Source: Chryseobacterium sp. GVT01B (lineage in GTDB: Bacteria > Bacteroidota > Bacteroidia > Flavobacteriales > Weeksellaceae). From it: a DNA stretch of 64,000 nt. The notes beneath the pieces were generated by a model. That model ran no database searches and was not told the DNA's origin. It was given only the letters and a program-made list of their open reading frames with translations. Location: NCBI RefSeq assembly GCF_019970045.1, contig NZ_JAHXYI010000006.1, positions 124,001-188,000 of the forward strand. The letters run 5' to 3'. Position 1 is the stretch's first letter. Each line of letters begins with the position of its first letter. This document shows, in pieces, positions 6,996 through 15,562 of the stretch. The position numbers and the translations under genes are program-made.

Positions 6996-8393
6996 ATGGA
7001 CAGAAGAAAATTCCTAAAAGGTTCAGCATTACTTTCAGGTTTATTGACCTTATCACCGTCTGATCTCTGGAGCTTCGGGAAAACGAGTGAAAATCCCCGG
7101 GCAGGAAAAGCAAAGAACATCATCTTTATGGTAAGTGATGGGATGAGTCTCGGAACGCTTTCAATGGCAGACCTGTATTCCCGGAATATTTTGGGAAAGG
7201 GAAGTAACTGGCTTAATCTGTATCACGACAAAAAAGTAACCCGTGCCTTGATGGATACTGCTTCAGCAAGTTCTATCGTTACAGATTCTGCTGCGGCAAG
7301 TTCAGCATTCGGAGGTGGAATACGGGTTAAAAACGGAACCCTGAACATGGGACCCAACGGAGAAAAGCATCTTCCCATATGGCAGCAATATAAAAAAGCA
7401 GGAAAGAAAGCAGGCTGTGTAACAACCGTTACCATTACCCATGCTACTCCTGCCGGATTCTGTGTAAATTCTTCAAAAAGAAATGCAGAACCCCAAATCG
7501 CTGAAATGTATGCCGAGCTGGAACTGGATGTGCTGCTGGGAGGCGGAGACGAATTTTTCAATCCTGCTAAAAGAGAAGACAAGAAAGATGTCTATTCCCT
7601 ATACAGCAAAAAAGGGTACCAAATTCTAAAAACACAAAACGACCTGAAAGAAATCAAAAAAGGAGAGAAGTTATTAGGAATATTCAGTACAGGAGCATTG
7701 CCGTACAGTATTGACAGAACCCATCTTCAGGAATTTAAAAATACTCCGACTCTTGCTGAAATGGCAAAGACCGCAATTGATCAGATGAAAGATCATTCCG
7801 GTGGTTTTGTACTTCAGGTAGAAGCCGGAAAAGTAGACTGGTCTGCCCATGCCAATGATGTAGCGGCACTCATTCACGATCAGCTGGCATTTGATGAAGC
7901 AGTAAAAACGGTAATGGATTTTGCCGAAAAAGAAGGAAACACATTAGTCATCATCACTACAGATCATGGAAATGCCAATCCCGGAACTATTTACGGAACT
8001 GATGCCACCAAAAACTTTAACAGCATTTCAGACTATAAATACACCAACGAATATATTCTGAACAAGATTCAGAAGGACTATTCGGTAAAAGATATCAAAG
8101 ACTGGATCTATGAAGGCAACAAAATCATTCTGAATGATGATGAAGCCAAACATCTTCTGAGTTTTTACAACGGATTGGAGAAAGAGGAAGAGGGGCTCTA
8201 TAATTATAAAAAACTGCCTTTCAAGCTTTATTCGGAAATTCAGAAAAGCAGGAATTCTGTAGGGTGGATCAGTATGGATCATTCCGGAGATTATGTGGAA
8301 GTGGCAGCCTATGGTCCCGGAAATGAACTTTTACAGCCTTTTATTAAAAATACAGACCTGCATGATCTAATGCTGAAAGCCTGCTTGATATAG
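6996..8393 (+). CDS. Alkaline phosphatase (PhoA family), Tat-exported
   Basis: The 465-residue protein begins with a twin-arginine signal (MDRRKFLKGSALLSGLL). Catalytic landmarks of the alkaline phosphatase family are present: SDGMS (Asp48), the nucleophile motif VTDSAAASSAFGGG (Ser98), THATPAGF, the metal-binding TTDHGNAN and MDHSGDYVEVAAYGPG. It hydrolyses phosphate monoesters in the periplasm with two zinc ions and one magnesium. It lies 77 bp after the zinc GTPase; a zinc enzyme behind a zinc chaperone makes functional linkage plausible. A strong terminator follows. Confidence 0.9.
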   Translation: MDRRKFLKGSALLSGLLTLSPSDLWSFGKTSENPRAGKAKNIIFMVSDGMSLGTLSMADLYSRNILGKGSNWLNLYHDKKVTRALMDTASASSIVTDSAAASSAFGGGIRVKNGTLNMGPNGEKHLPIWQQYKKAGKKAGCVTTVTITHATPAGFCVNSSKRNAEPQIAEMYAELELDVLLGGGDEFFNPAKREDKKDVYSLYSKKGYQILKTQNDLKEIKKGEKLLGIFSTGALPYSIDRTHLQEFKNTPTLAEMAKTAIDQMKDHSGGFVLQVEAGKVDWSAHANDVAALIHDQLAFDEAVKTVMDFAEKEGNTLVIITTDHGNANPGTIYGTDATKNFNSISDYKYTNEYILNKIQKDYSVKDIKDWIYEGNKIILNDDEAKHLLSFYNGLEKEEEGLYNYKKLPFKLYSEIQKSRNSVGWISMDHSGDYVEVAAYGPGNELLQPFIKNTDLHDLMLKACLI

Positions 8394-8430
8394 ACATTCA
8401 TATTTTTTCATATTTAATTATTTGGGAGAG

Positions 8431-8467
8431 TGCAAGGCGGATTGATTGTGTCCGCCTTGTTTTTTTG
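8431..8467. terminator. Intrinsic terminator between convergent genes
   Basis: CAAGGCGGA and TCCGCCTTG form a perfect 9-bp stem with a 9-base loop, followed by a T-run. It serves the phosphatase and possibly the regulator ending at 8476. Confidence 0.9.
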
Positions 8468-8475
8468 TGATTTAT

Positions 8476-9894
8476 TTACATGCTTTTTATAATACTGCCT
8501 AGTCGTTTCAAGGCATTTTCTACTTTATCATTCCAAACATTATTGCAGCTGATCCGGATATAATTTCTGTAATCCCCATTATTGGAAAACAGCGGCCCCG
8601 GAGCAAAATTCACAAACTGATCAATGGCTTTTTTCTGAAGCTCAAATGCATCAATATGGGCAGGCAGCTCTATCCATACTACCAGACCTCCTTCAGGCCG
8701 GCTCATCCTGATATCGGATGGAAAATATTTTTCTATCGTCTGAATCGTCAATAGCATCAGTCTGTGCAGTTCAGGTCTAAGCTTTCGCAGATGACGATCA
8801 TAAGCTCCTGTTTTCAGTAACTGTAATAAAGAGGACTGTACAATGCTTGCCGTAGCAACATTAGTAACAGCTTTTAATTTGACGACCTGCTCTGAAAACC
8901 GTCCAGCAGCACACCAGCCGATTCTGTAACCAGGTGCAGCTGATTTGGAAAAAGAGGAGCAAAGCATAACCCAGCCATGTTCATCATAACTTTTTATAGT
9001 TGTTGGGCGTTGTGACTGAAAATGTAAATCCCCATAAATATCATCTTCTATGACCGGAACTTGCATTCTTTCAGCAAAAGCGGCTATTGCTGATTTCTTT
9101 TCATTATTTAAAGTAATACCATTTGGATTATTAAAATTTGAAAGTAACAGACATGCCGAAATCTTTTGCCTGCTGCAGATTTCTTTCAATTCCTGAATAT
9201 TGATTCCGGCCAAAGGACAGCCTGAGAATTCAATGACTTTGAGATCAAGACTTTCGATTGTCTGCAAGATACCATGATAGATGGGGGACTGCACAAGTAC
9301 AGTATCACCTGCTTTTGTTACAGCACGCAGACATAAGCTGACAGCTTCCAATGCACCATTGGTGACAATCACATCATCAGCTGAAAGATTACCCTGCCAA
9401 AGGAAAGATCTGCGGGCAATTTCGGTTCTCAACTGACTATTTCCTGCAGGAGGTTCATACTGTAAATGCTGTCCTGTTAAATCTCTGGAAGCCTGCTGCA
9501 AACTTCTCCGTAAAGCATTAAAAGGCAGAAGGTCCGGATGTAAAACAGCGTTAAAAAATGAAACATAAGATTTGTTTTCTGAATCCGGAAATGATACTTC
9601 CTGTAATACTTTCCCAATCGCTATTTTTTGAGCAAGAGTATTGTTTTCAGCCTGTTTTGGCAGATTTACAGAAGAAACTGAAGTACGGAGGACAACAAAT
9701 CCTGATCTTTCTTTTCCTGCCACCAAACCTTTATCTTCCAATAGGGTGAAAGCTTTCAGAATAGTCCCAACACTTGTTTTAGACTGTTGCCGTATACTGC
9801 GTAATGATGGAAGCTTGGCTCCAACCGGATATGTCCCGTTATTAATAGAAAGCTCAAACTTATCCGCCAATGCTATGTATTGAAAATCCTTCAT
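8476..9894 (-). CDS. MocR-type (GntR-aminotransferase fusion) transcriptional regulator
   Basis: The 472-residue protein has an N-terminal GntR winged helix (YPVGAKLPSLRSIRQQS, then TILKAFTLLEDKGLVAGKER) joined to a fold-type I aminotransferase domain. The PLP-lysine context is SSFSKSAAPGYRIGW, and NFNNPNG is the cofactor-binding block. MocR/PdxR regulators sense PLP or a PLP adduct. It is divergent from an amino-acid racemase at 9980, and 13-base direct repeats lie in the shared promoter, as known MocR operators do. Target and ligand are not fixed by sequence. Confidence 0.88.
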   Translation of the reverse strand: MKDFQYIALADKFELSINNGTYPVGAKLPSLRSIRQQSKTSVGTILKAFTLLEDKGLVAGKERSGFVVLRTSVSSVNLPKQAENNTLAQKIAIGKVLQEVSFPDSENKSYVSFFNAVLHPDLLPFNALRRSLQQASRDLTGQHLQYEPPAGNSQLRTEIARRSFLWQGNLSADDVIVTNGALEAVSLCLRAVTKAGDTVLVQSPIYHGILQTIESLDLKVIEFSGCPLAGINIQELKEICSRQKISACLLLSNFNNPNGITLNNEKKSAIAAFAERMQVPVIEDDIYGDLHFQSQRPTTIKSYDEHGWVMLCSSFSKSAAPGYRIGWCAAGRFSEQVVKLKAVTNVATASIVQSSLLQLLKTGAYDRHLRKLRPELHRLMLLTIQTIEKYFPSDIRMSRPEGGLVVWIELPAHIDAFELQKKAIDQFVNFAPGPLFSNNGDYRNYIRISCNNVWNDKVENALKRLGSIIKSM

Positions 9895-9935
9895 CTGTTA
9901 CAATAATATATTCATTTTTTGTATCTGTTACAATA
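9893..9935. promoter_or_regulatory. Direct-repeat operator of the MocR regulator
   Basis: ATCTGTTACAATA occurs at 9893-9905 and again, identical, at 9923-9935: a 30-bp period, about three helical turns. Paired direct repeats are the usual MocR binding layout. The first copy overlaps the regulator start codon. Confidence 0.65.
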
Positions 9936-9938
9936 CGG

Positions 9939-9946
9939 CAAAGATA
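9939..9946 (-). promoter_or_regulatory. Putative -7 element for the MocR gene
   Basis: On the minus strand this reads TATCTTTG (TAnnTTTG). The expected start of transcription falls inside the 9923-9935 repeat, consistent with autorepression. Confidence 0.4.
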
Positions 9947-9979
9947 TCTACTTTTACTGAACAAAAAAATAAGAAGAAT

Positions 9980-10696
9980 ATGAAAAAATTAGGATTGGTA
10001 GGAGGCATCAGCTGGGCTTCTACTTTAGACTATTACCGCCTTCTGAATGAAGGAATTAATCAGCAATTAGGCGGATTGAATTTTGCGGAATGTATTATTT
10101 ATTCTGTCAACTTTAACCATTTTCAGCAATTTAATGCAGATTACGACTGGGATGCTACTTATGAACTTCTGTATAATGCCGCCGAAAATTTAAAAAAGTC
10201 TGGAGCTGAAGCTATTGTACTTTGTGCCAACACAGCCCATATTGTTGCCGACAGGATTCAAGAACAGATAGGATTACCGCTCATTCATATTACAACGGCT
10301 ACAGCTAATGCTGTCCAACGGAAAGGATTAAAAAAAATCGGTTTATTAGGAACAAGCTATACGATGGAGCTGGACTTTTATAAGGATAAACTGAGAGAAG
10401 CCAGCCTGGAACCTCTTATTCCTGATAGTAGTGAAGACAGAGATTATATCGAGGATATTTTAAGAAATGAGTTAAGCAGAGGAATTATTAACCCTGAAAC
10501 TAAAAAAAATTACCTGAAAATCATTCAGGAGCTTATAGATCATGGAGCAGAGGGTATTATTTTAGGATGCACAGAAATTCCACTTCTGATCAAGCAGGAA
10601 GATGTTGCCGTTCCGGTATTTGATACCATCCAGATTCATGTAGATGCTGCTGTAGCATTTGCCGTTTCAAATCAAAACATAACAGTTAATTCATAA
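9980..10696 (+). CDS. Aspartate/glutamate racemase family protein
   Basis: The 238-residue protein has the family start KKLGLVGGISWAST and the two catalytic-cysteine motifs LCANTAH and LGCTEIPLL, one in each half, with length near the family norm. Members interconvert L- and D-Asp or Glu without PLP by two-base catalysis using the Cys pair. Divergence from the MocR regulator and the shared repeat operator suggest inducible control. The exact amino acid is not determined. A degenerate terminator lies about 90 bp downstream. Confidence 0.88.
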   Translation: MKKLGLVGGISWASTLDYYRLLNEGINQQLGGLNFAECIIYSVNFNHFQQFNADYDWDATYELLYNAAENLKKSGAEAIVLCANTAHIVADRIQEQIGLPLIHITTATANAVQRKGLKKIGLLGTSYTMELDFYKDKLREASLEPLIPDSSEDRDYIEDILRNELSRGIINPETKKNYLKIIQELIDHGAEGIILGCTEIPLLIKQEDVAVPVFDTIQIHVDAAVAFAVSNQNITVNS

Positions 10697-11071
10697 AACA
10701 TTCAAATACAATATAAATACAGTTCAATTTAAAAGAAACCAACAATAATCAATAAGTTCAATTTATTTAACGGTTTCAAACATAAGTGCCCTATCATAAG
10801 ATATGGTACTTTTTCTTTTGATAATGCCCATTACACTTTTTTCGGTCTCTGATATAATAAGAGTGCATTAATTTTAATACGACATGTTCTGTCGCTGTCA
10901 GAAGATAATTTTACACCAAAATAAAATGAATTTCAATATAAATAAAAGGGGATTTAATAATAAATAGTATGATTTACAGCATACCACACTAAAGTTATTT
11001 TCGTGTCTTAAAAAATGTTAAATTCGCGCAGTTTTAATTAAACTAATTACTAACTCAGAAACAACACGGGA
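10697..11071. other. Non-coding gap with terminator-like repeat
   Basis: No gene is seen. It holds the terminator at 10783-10820 and a small hairpin CGACA-N5-TGTCG at 10880-10894. The rest is AT-rich and presumably contains the promoter of the RHS operon that starts at 11072. Confidence 0.5.
10783..10834 (+). terminator. Terminator-like repeat, copy 1
   Basis: Degenerate arms AAGTGCCCTATC and GATATGGTACTT enclose ATAA and run into TTTTCTTTT. The 3' half plus the next 17 bases recur almost unchanged at 22039-22072, on the other side of the RHS island. Confidence 0.6.
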
Positions 11072-12703
11072 ATGAAAAAATTCTATATCGGTGCATTCAC
11101 TTTATGCACAATCTTGGGTATCTCTGCCCAGGAAGTGGTATGGCAGAAAGACATCAAATCCTCTACCCAGGATTTTCTAAGCCAGGTCACCACAACAATC
11201 GATCAGCAGTATCTTATCACGGGAAGTTCTATACAGTCAGGAAGCGGTAAGCTGGAGTCTGGAAACAAACAAAACAATGGCTATGATTTCCATCTGGTAA
11301 AACTGAACCAGCAGGGAGAAGAAGCTTGGGAAAAATACTTCTCGGGATCAAATCATGATTATTTATCAGCAACCGTTACCACACAGGATGGCGGATTTCT
11401 ATTGGCCGGAACATCCTATTCAGGAAAAGGCTTAGATAAAAAAGACGATTCTAAAGGAGGATCAGATATCTGGCTTATCAGAATTAATGAATTTGGTGAT
11501 GAATTATGGCAGAAAACATTAGGAAGTTCTTCAGATGAAGAAGCAAGAGCTGTTATTCAAACTACAGACTTGGGATTTTTTGTTGCAGGGAATGTTCAAA
11601 ACTCTTCAAAAGGTTATGGTTCCAAAGATGTCTTAATTACCAGAATCGATAAAAACGGAAAAGAACTTTCGCAATTAATTTTAGGCGGAAAAGGTTTAGA
11701 TGAAGTGGAGAAAATGATTCCAACGAGAGATGGCGGAGCATTATTGGGAATTTATTCCAGAAGTTCCGAGGTTCGTGTTTCGGGGTCTGAAAAAGGTCCC
11801 GGGATGCGAGATGCGGGTTCTGTGTCAAACGTTCAAAACTCGAATCCTGTATCCCGAAACTCGAAACAAACTGAAAACTTCGGTGAAGGAGACTACTGGA
11901 TTGTCAAATTAGACAAAAGCGGAAAAGTAGAATGGGAAAAGAATTTTGGAGGAAAGGGTGATGATCATATCAGAACACTGGCTTTAACTTCAAACGGATT
12001 CATCGTTGGAGGAGAATCCAGATCAGAAAGATCAGGAAATAAAACGGTTGGATTGGAAGAAGGAACTGACCTTTGGCTGATTTCACTAAATGAAAGAGGC
12101 GATGAACAGTGGCAGAAATCCTACAATTTCAAAAACCGTGATATTTTGATGGGAATGAGCGTCCTTCATTCTGCAGATGATAAATCTTCCAAAGGGATTT
12201 TATTGGGCGGATATACTCAGGCAGAAGGAAGAATCCAAACCGATGATGAGACCTTCTGGATGCTATATCTGGATCATAATGGCAATGAGCAGTGGAGAAA
12301 GCATGTGAAAGGAGAATCCAGACAAAAAGAAGAAAGACTTTCAGATTTAAAGCTGAACAGAGACGGCTCTATTATTCTGGCAGGAACAAGTGCAGAAGAA
12401 TTAGGCAAAGAGAATTGGAAGATTGTAAAGCTGGGAGACAAGCAGGTTGATCAGTTGATGGAAAAATACGATATCAAGATCTATCCAAATCCTGTGTCTG
12501 ATTATGCTTATGTAGAAATCGGTTTTGATTTTAAAGATGCAGATATTCTGCTGTATGATATGAGTGGAAGACAGCTTCAGAGTATAAAAACAAAGAACAA
12601 AGTGACTAAGATTAATACCCAGGCTTTGGTTCAGGGAGCTTATCTGGTGACTATAAAAACGGATACGAATAAAACGGCGAATGCTAAACTGATTAAGAAA
12701 TAA
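11072..12703 (+). CDS. T9SS type A sorting domain protein with propeller-like repeats
   Basis: The 543-residue protein has a signal peptide ending near ISAQE, then about six repeats built around GDExWQKxxGxxxxD and xGGFLLAGTS, which resemble beta-propeller or kelch-like blades. The last ~75 residues (KIYPNPVSDYAYVEI, DMSGRQLQS, GAYLVTIKT, KLIKK) are a type A C-terminal sorting domain, which directs passage through the type IX secretion system and surface attachment. It lies 10 bp before the first RHS gene, so it probably belongs to the same operon and may help to display or deliver the RHS proteins. A repeat-derived insertion lies at 11768-11870. Confidence 0.82.
   Translation: MKKFYIGAFTLCTILGISAQEVVWQKDIKSSTQDFLSQVTTTIDQQYLITGSSIQSGSGKLESGNKQNNGYDFHLVKLNQQGEEAWEKYFSGSNHDYLSATVTTQDGGFLLAGTSYSGKGLDKKDDSKGGSDIWLIRINEFGDELWQKTLGSSSDEEARAVIQTTDLGFFVAGNVQNSSKGYGSKDVLITRIDKNGKELSQLILGGKGLDEVEKMIPTRDGGALLGIYSRSSEVRVSGSEKGPGMRDAGSVSNVQNSNPVSRNSKQTENFGEGDYWIVKLDKSGKVEWEKNFGGKGDDHIRTLALTSNGFIVGGESRSERSGNKTVGLEEGTDLWLISLNERGDEQWQKSYNFKNRDILMGMSVLHSADDKSSKGILLGGYTQAEGRIQTDDETFWMLYLDHNGNEQWRKHVKGESRQKEERLSDLKLNRDGSIILAGTSAEELGKENWKIVKLGDKQVDQLMEKYDIKIYPNPVSDYAYVEIGFDFKDADILLYDMSGRQLQSIKTKNKVTKINTQALVQGAYLVTIKTDTNKTANAKLIKK
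11768..11870. repeat. Repeat-like insertion inside the T9SS protein gene
   Basis: This stretch is in frame but unlike its surroundings. It contains the inverted repeat GTTTCGGG...CCCGAAAC and, on the minus strand, GTTTCGAGTTTCGGGAT, like the intergenic GGGTTTCGAGTTGCGGGTT at 61423. It encodes a low-complexity Ser/Asn/Arg-rich loop between two blades. Confidence 0.55.
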
Positions 12704-12713
12704 ACACGAGATA

Positions 12714-15557
12714 ATGAAAAGAACGATCGTTTCACTGGCAATCCTTATTGCTGGTATGGGGCAGCTTTATGCCCAGCAGCAACAGGTTAATTTTGGAGAT
12801 TCTTCCAGACCTGTACCATCTGTTTCTTCCCTTGCCACTTATACAAATACTCCTATATCTAATGCTACAGGAATTCCTGATACATCATTTCCTTTGTTGG
12901 GATTACCAACATATAACAATGAAACGAGCTTAAATGTGGGGCTATCTTACAACCCTATGAATGTTTCAGAATCTGAACCTGCAAGTCAGGTAGGAAGAGG
13001 GTGGTCTTTATTTGCAGGAGGAGTTATTTCAAGGAGTATAGAGAATGATATTGATGAGATGCTGGATAATAGTAATAGCAACAATTATTATCAAAATGAG
13101 TTTGATGATACTTATTACTATAATTTACCGGGAATTTCAGGGAAGTTTAGATTTAAAAGAAATACAACCAACAATACTTTCGAGCTGGTCAACCTTTCTT
13201 CAAACAAAATTAAAATCGAATATACCCGTTCCAGCAATACGGCCACTATGATCTTAGAATCATTTACAATAACTGATATCAGAGGAATTAAATATATTTT
13301 TAATGATTACAGCAGGAGTAATCAGGAGCGAAATGTGTTTTTATCGGGGGGCAAAGTTTATAAATCGGCTTTCTTTTTAACACAAATAAAAGATGCTAAT
13401 AATAGCGAGTTGGCAAGTTTCTCTTATCAGAAAGATACAAAATATAAAAATAATGGTGTCATAATATCTTATCAAACCTGCAAATTAAAAACCATCACCT
13501 CCCCAGGATTTGGAAAGATAGAATTTGAATATTTATATAATCCGGCGTTGGAAAATTCAATGAATGATCCATATCAGGTTCAGAAAATTATTTTAAAGGA
13601 TAATTATAATCACATGGTTTCGGGTTATTCGTTCGAGTATTCCTCATTTGATGAAAGAACATTATCTAAACTGGAAAAATTGAATAAAAATAATGTCGTT
13701 TCTGAAACAACTGTCTTTGAATATGGTAATGCAAGTACCAGCATTCCTATACCCTACGGAACAGACCCTAATTCAATTTGTCCGGGGTTATCTACAGGAA
13801 CACCAATAGTAGGGACAAGGGGGATTTTAAAAAGGATAAATACCCCTTCAGGAGGAGTTGTGGAATATAATTTTGAACAAAACATAATATTTAAAGATAG
13901 GACAAATCCCGCTTATCTTAATGAGATTCTTAATCCCTACATGATTTCAGATCCTGAGGTTCAGTATCTGAATCCGTTTTGGGGAGCAGAATTTGATACA
14001 CATGTAAGTAATAATACAAATTATACATTAACTATCACTGGTAATCCAGGAACTTACAAGAGAGTATTTGTAATGTTTATCGCAGGGGAGTTATATACGG
14101 ATAATCCTATGTGGGATCCAACAATTCCGTATTCTATGGGATACAGTATTAAATCGGGAGGTGTTGTTGTAACAGGCAATCCTTGTCAGTCTCCCTCATC
14201 AAACGGTAATTATTATGCCACTGAATATAGTTTACTTCCAGGAACTTACTCCGTTCAGGTAGGAGGTTCCGGAGGTCAGGGAGCCGTTCAGGCTTTTGAA
14301 ATTGCTCATATTCCTCAGCCTTTTCACAATACAACCAGAGCTGCCGGAGCAAGAATAGCCAATATTAAATATTACAACAGCACTACTGATACAACACCTG
14401 TAAAAACAACAAAATTTGAATATAATAGTTTTACAGACAGTAATACATCTTCAGGATACTCAGTATTTCCAGATGGAGACATCAACGCTTCAAATTTTAT
14501 TATTTATAAAAATGTAAAAATCACTAATGCCGATGATACTAACGGATATACCCAATATTATTATAAAATACCGAATGATTTTCCCAAAGAACCTTATACA
14601 GTAAATGGAAGCAGTGTAAAAATCTGGCCGCAATATAATTTAATAAGCAGTGGATTATTAGATAAAAAGGAATTGTATAATGCACAGGCCAAGCTGTTGG
14701 CATCTGAACAAACTACTTATACATTTGATAATATTCCTGGCACTGAGGAATATGGATTAGGAAATTGGGCACAGGGTATTGTCTATACCAAACTGGGATG
14801 GTTAAAAAAAATTGTCAATACTTCCAAAACATATTTTGACAATAACCAAAGTATAGAAGAGCAGTCTGAAACCAATTTTAATGTTTTCAATTTTGATCTG
14901 GCTTCCACTAAAAAAGTGGTGGATGGAAATACGATAGAGCAGTTCTATACCTATCCTGAGACAGGATATGCCAATCTTTCCAATGCCCACATTATGAATG
15001 TTCCGGTATTAGTTGAAGAAAAAAATGGTGGGAAAACAGTTTCCAAAGCAGAGACAAAATATGATAATACAGGCAGCACATTCCCAACTTCTGTAGTAGC
15101 CACTAACATTAGTGACGGAACTACAAAAACTGCTATGAAATTTGATCTCTATGATGAGAAAGGAAATCTTCTGCAGTTCACATCTTCCGTAGGAATTCCC
15201 ACAGCTATTGTGTACGGATATGACAAAACACAGCCCATTGCTAAAATAGAGGGAGCAACCTATGCACAAGTGTCACCTTACATTCAGGCTATTGTAGATG
15301 CTTCCACTGCAGATGCTCAAAATCCCGATAATGAAGGAACACTTCTTACTGCGCTGGATAATTTCAGAAAAACAGCCGCATTGAAGGACTTTCAGATCAC
15401 CACCATCACCTATGATCCACTCATAGGAATGACCACCACCACTGCACCTGATGGAATCAGAGCTATTTATAAGTACGATGCTAATAACAGGCTACAAAAA
15501 ATTGTAGATATGAACGGAGTAACCCTGAAAGAATATCAATACAACTACAAAAACTAA
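12714..15557 (+). CDS. RHS repeat protein, upstream partner of the toxin-bearing RHS protein
   Basis: The 947-residue protein has a signal peptide ending near LYAQQQ and an N-terminal region (FPLLGLPTYNNETSLNVGLSYNP, GRGWSLFAGGVISR) typical of flavobacterial RHS/SpvB-like proteins. YD-type repeats follow, with the C-terminus reading TTTAPDGIRAIYKYDANNR and KEYQYNYKN. No toxin tip or sorting domain is present. It ends 5 bp before the next RHS gene, so the two are surely cotranscribed. By analogy with split Tc/RHS shells it could form part of the cocoon around the toxin; that is inference. Confidence 0.8.
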   Translation: MKRTIVSLAILIAGMGQLYAQQQQVNFGDSSRPVPSVSSLATYTNTPISNATGIPDTSFPLLGLPTYNNETSLNVGLSYNPMNVSESEPASQVGRGWSLFAGGVISRSIENDIDEMLDNSNSNNYYQNEFDDTYYYNLPGISGKFRFKRNTTNNTFELVNLSSNKIKIEYTRSSNTATMILESFTITDIRGIKYIFNDYSRSNQERNVFLSGGKVYKSAFFLTQIKDANNSELASFSYQKDTKYKNNGVIISYQTCKLKTITSPGFGKIEFEYLYNPALENSMNDPYQVQKIILKDNYNHMVSGYSFEYSSFDERTLSKLEKLNKNNVVSETTVFEYGNASTSIPIPYGTDPNSICPGLSTGTPIVGTRGILKRINTPSGGVVEYNFEQNIIFKDRTNPAYLNEILNPYMISDPEVQYLNPFWGAEFDTHVSNNTNYTLTITGNPGTYKRVFVMFIAGELYTDNPMWDPTIPYSMGYSIKSGGVVVTGNPCQSPSSNGNYYATEYSLLPGTYSVQVGGSGGQGAVQAFEIAHIPQPFHNTTRAAGARIANIKYYNSTTDTTPVKTTKFEYNSFTDSNTSSGYSVFPDGDINASNFIIYKNVKITNADDTNGYTQYYYKIPNDFPKEPYTVNGSSVKIWPQYNLISSGLLDKKELYNAQAKLLASEQTTYTFDNIPGTEEYGLGNWAQGIVYTKLGWLKKIVNTSKTYFDNNQSIEEQSETNFNVFNFDLASTKKVVDGNTIEQFYTYPETGYANLSNAHIMNVPVLVEEKNGGKTVSKAETKYDNTGSTFPTSVVATNISDGTTKTAMKFDLYDEKGNLLQFTSSVGIPTAIVYGYDKTQPIAKIEGATYAQVSPYIQAIVDASTADAQNPDNEGTLLTALDNFRKTAALKDFQITTITYDPLIGMTTTTAPDGIRAIYKYDANNRLQKIVDMNGVTLKEYQYNYKN

Positions 15558-15562
15558 ACACA

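Noticed and set aside
7223..7582. 119-codon frame on the minus strand inside alkaline phosphatase
   Set aside because: It is antisense to a clear enzyme gene with conserved motifs, so it is a shadow frame.
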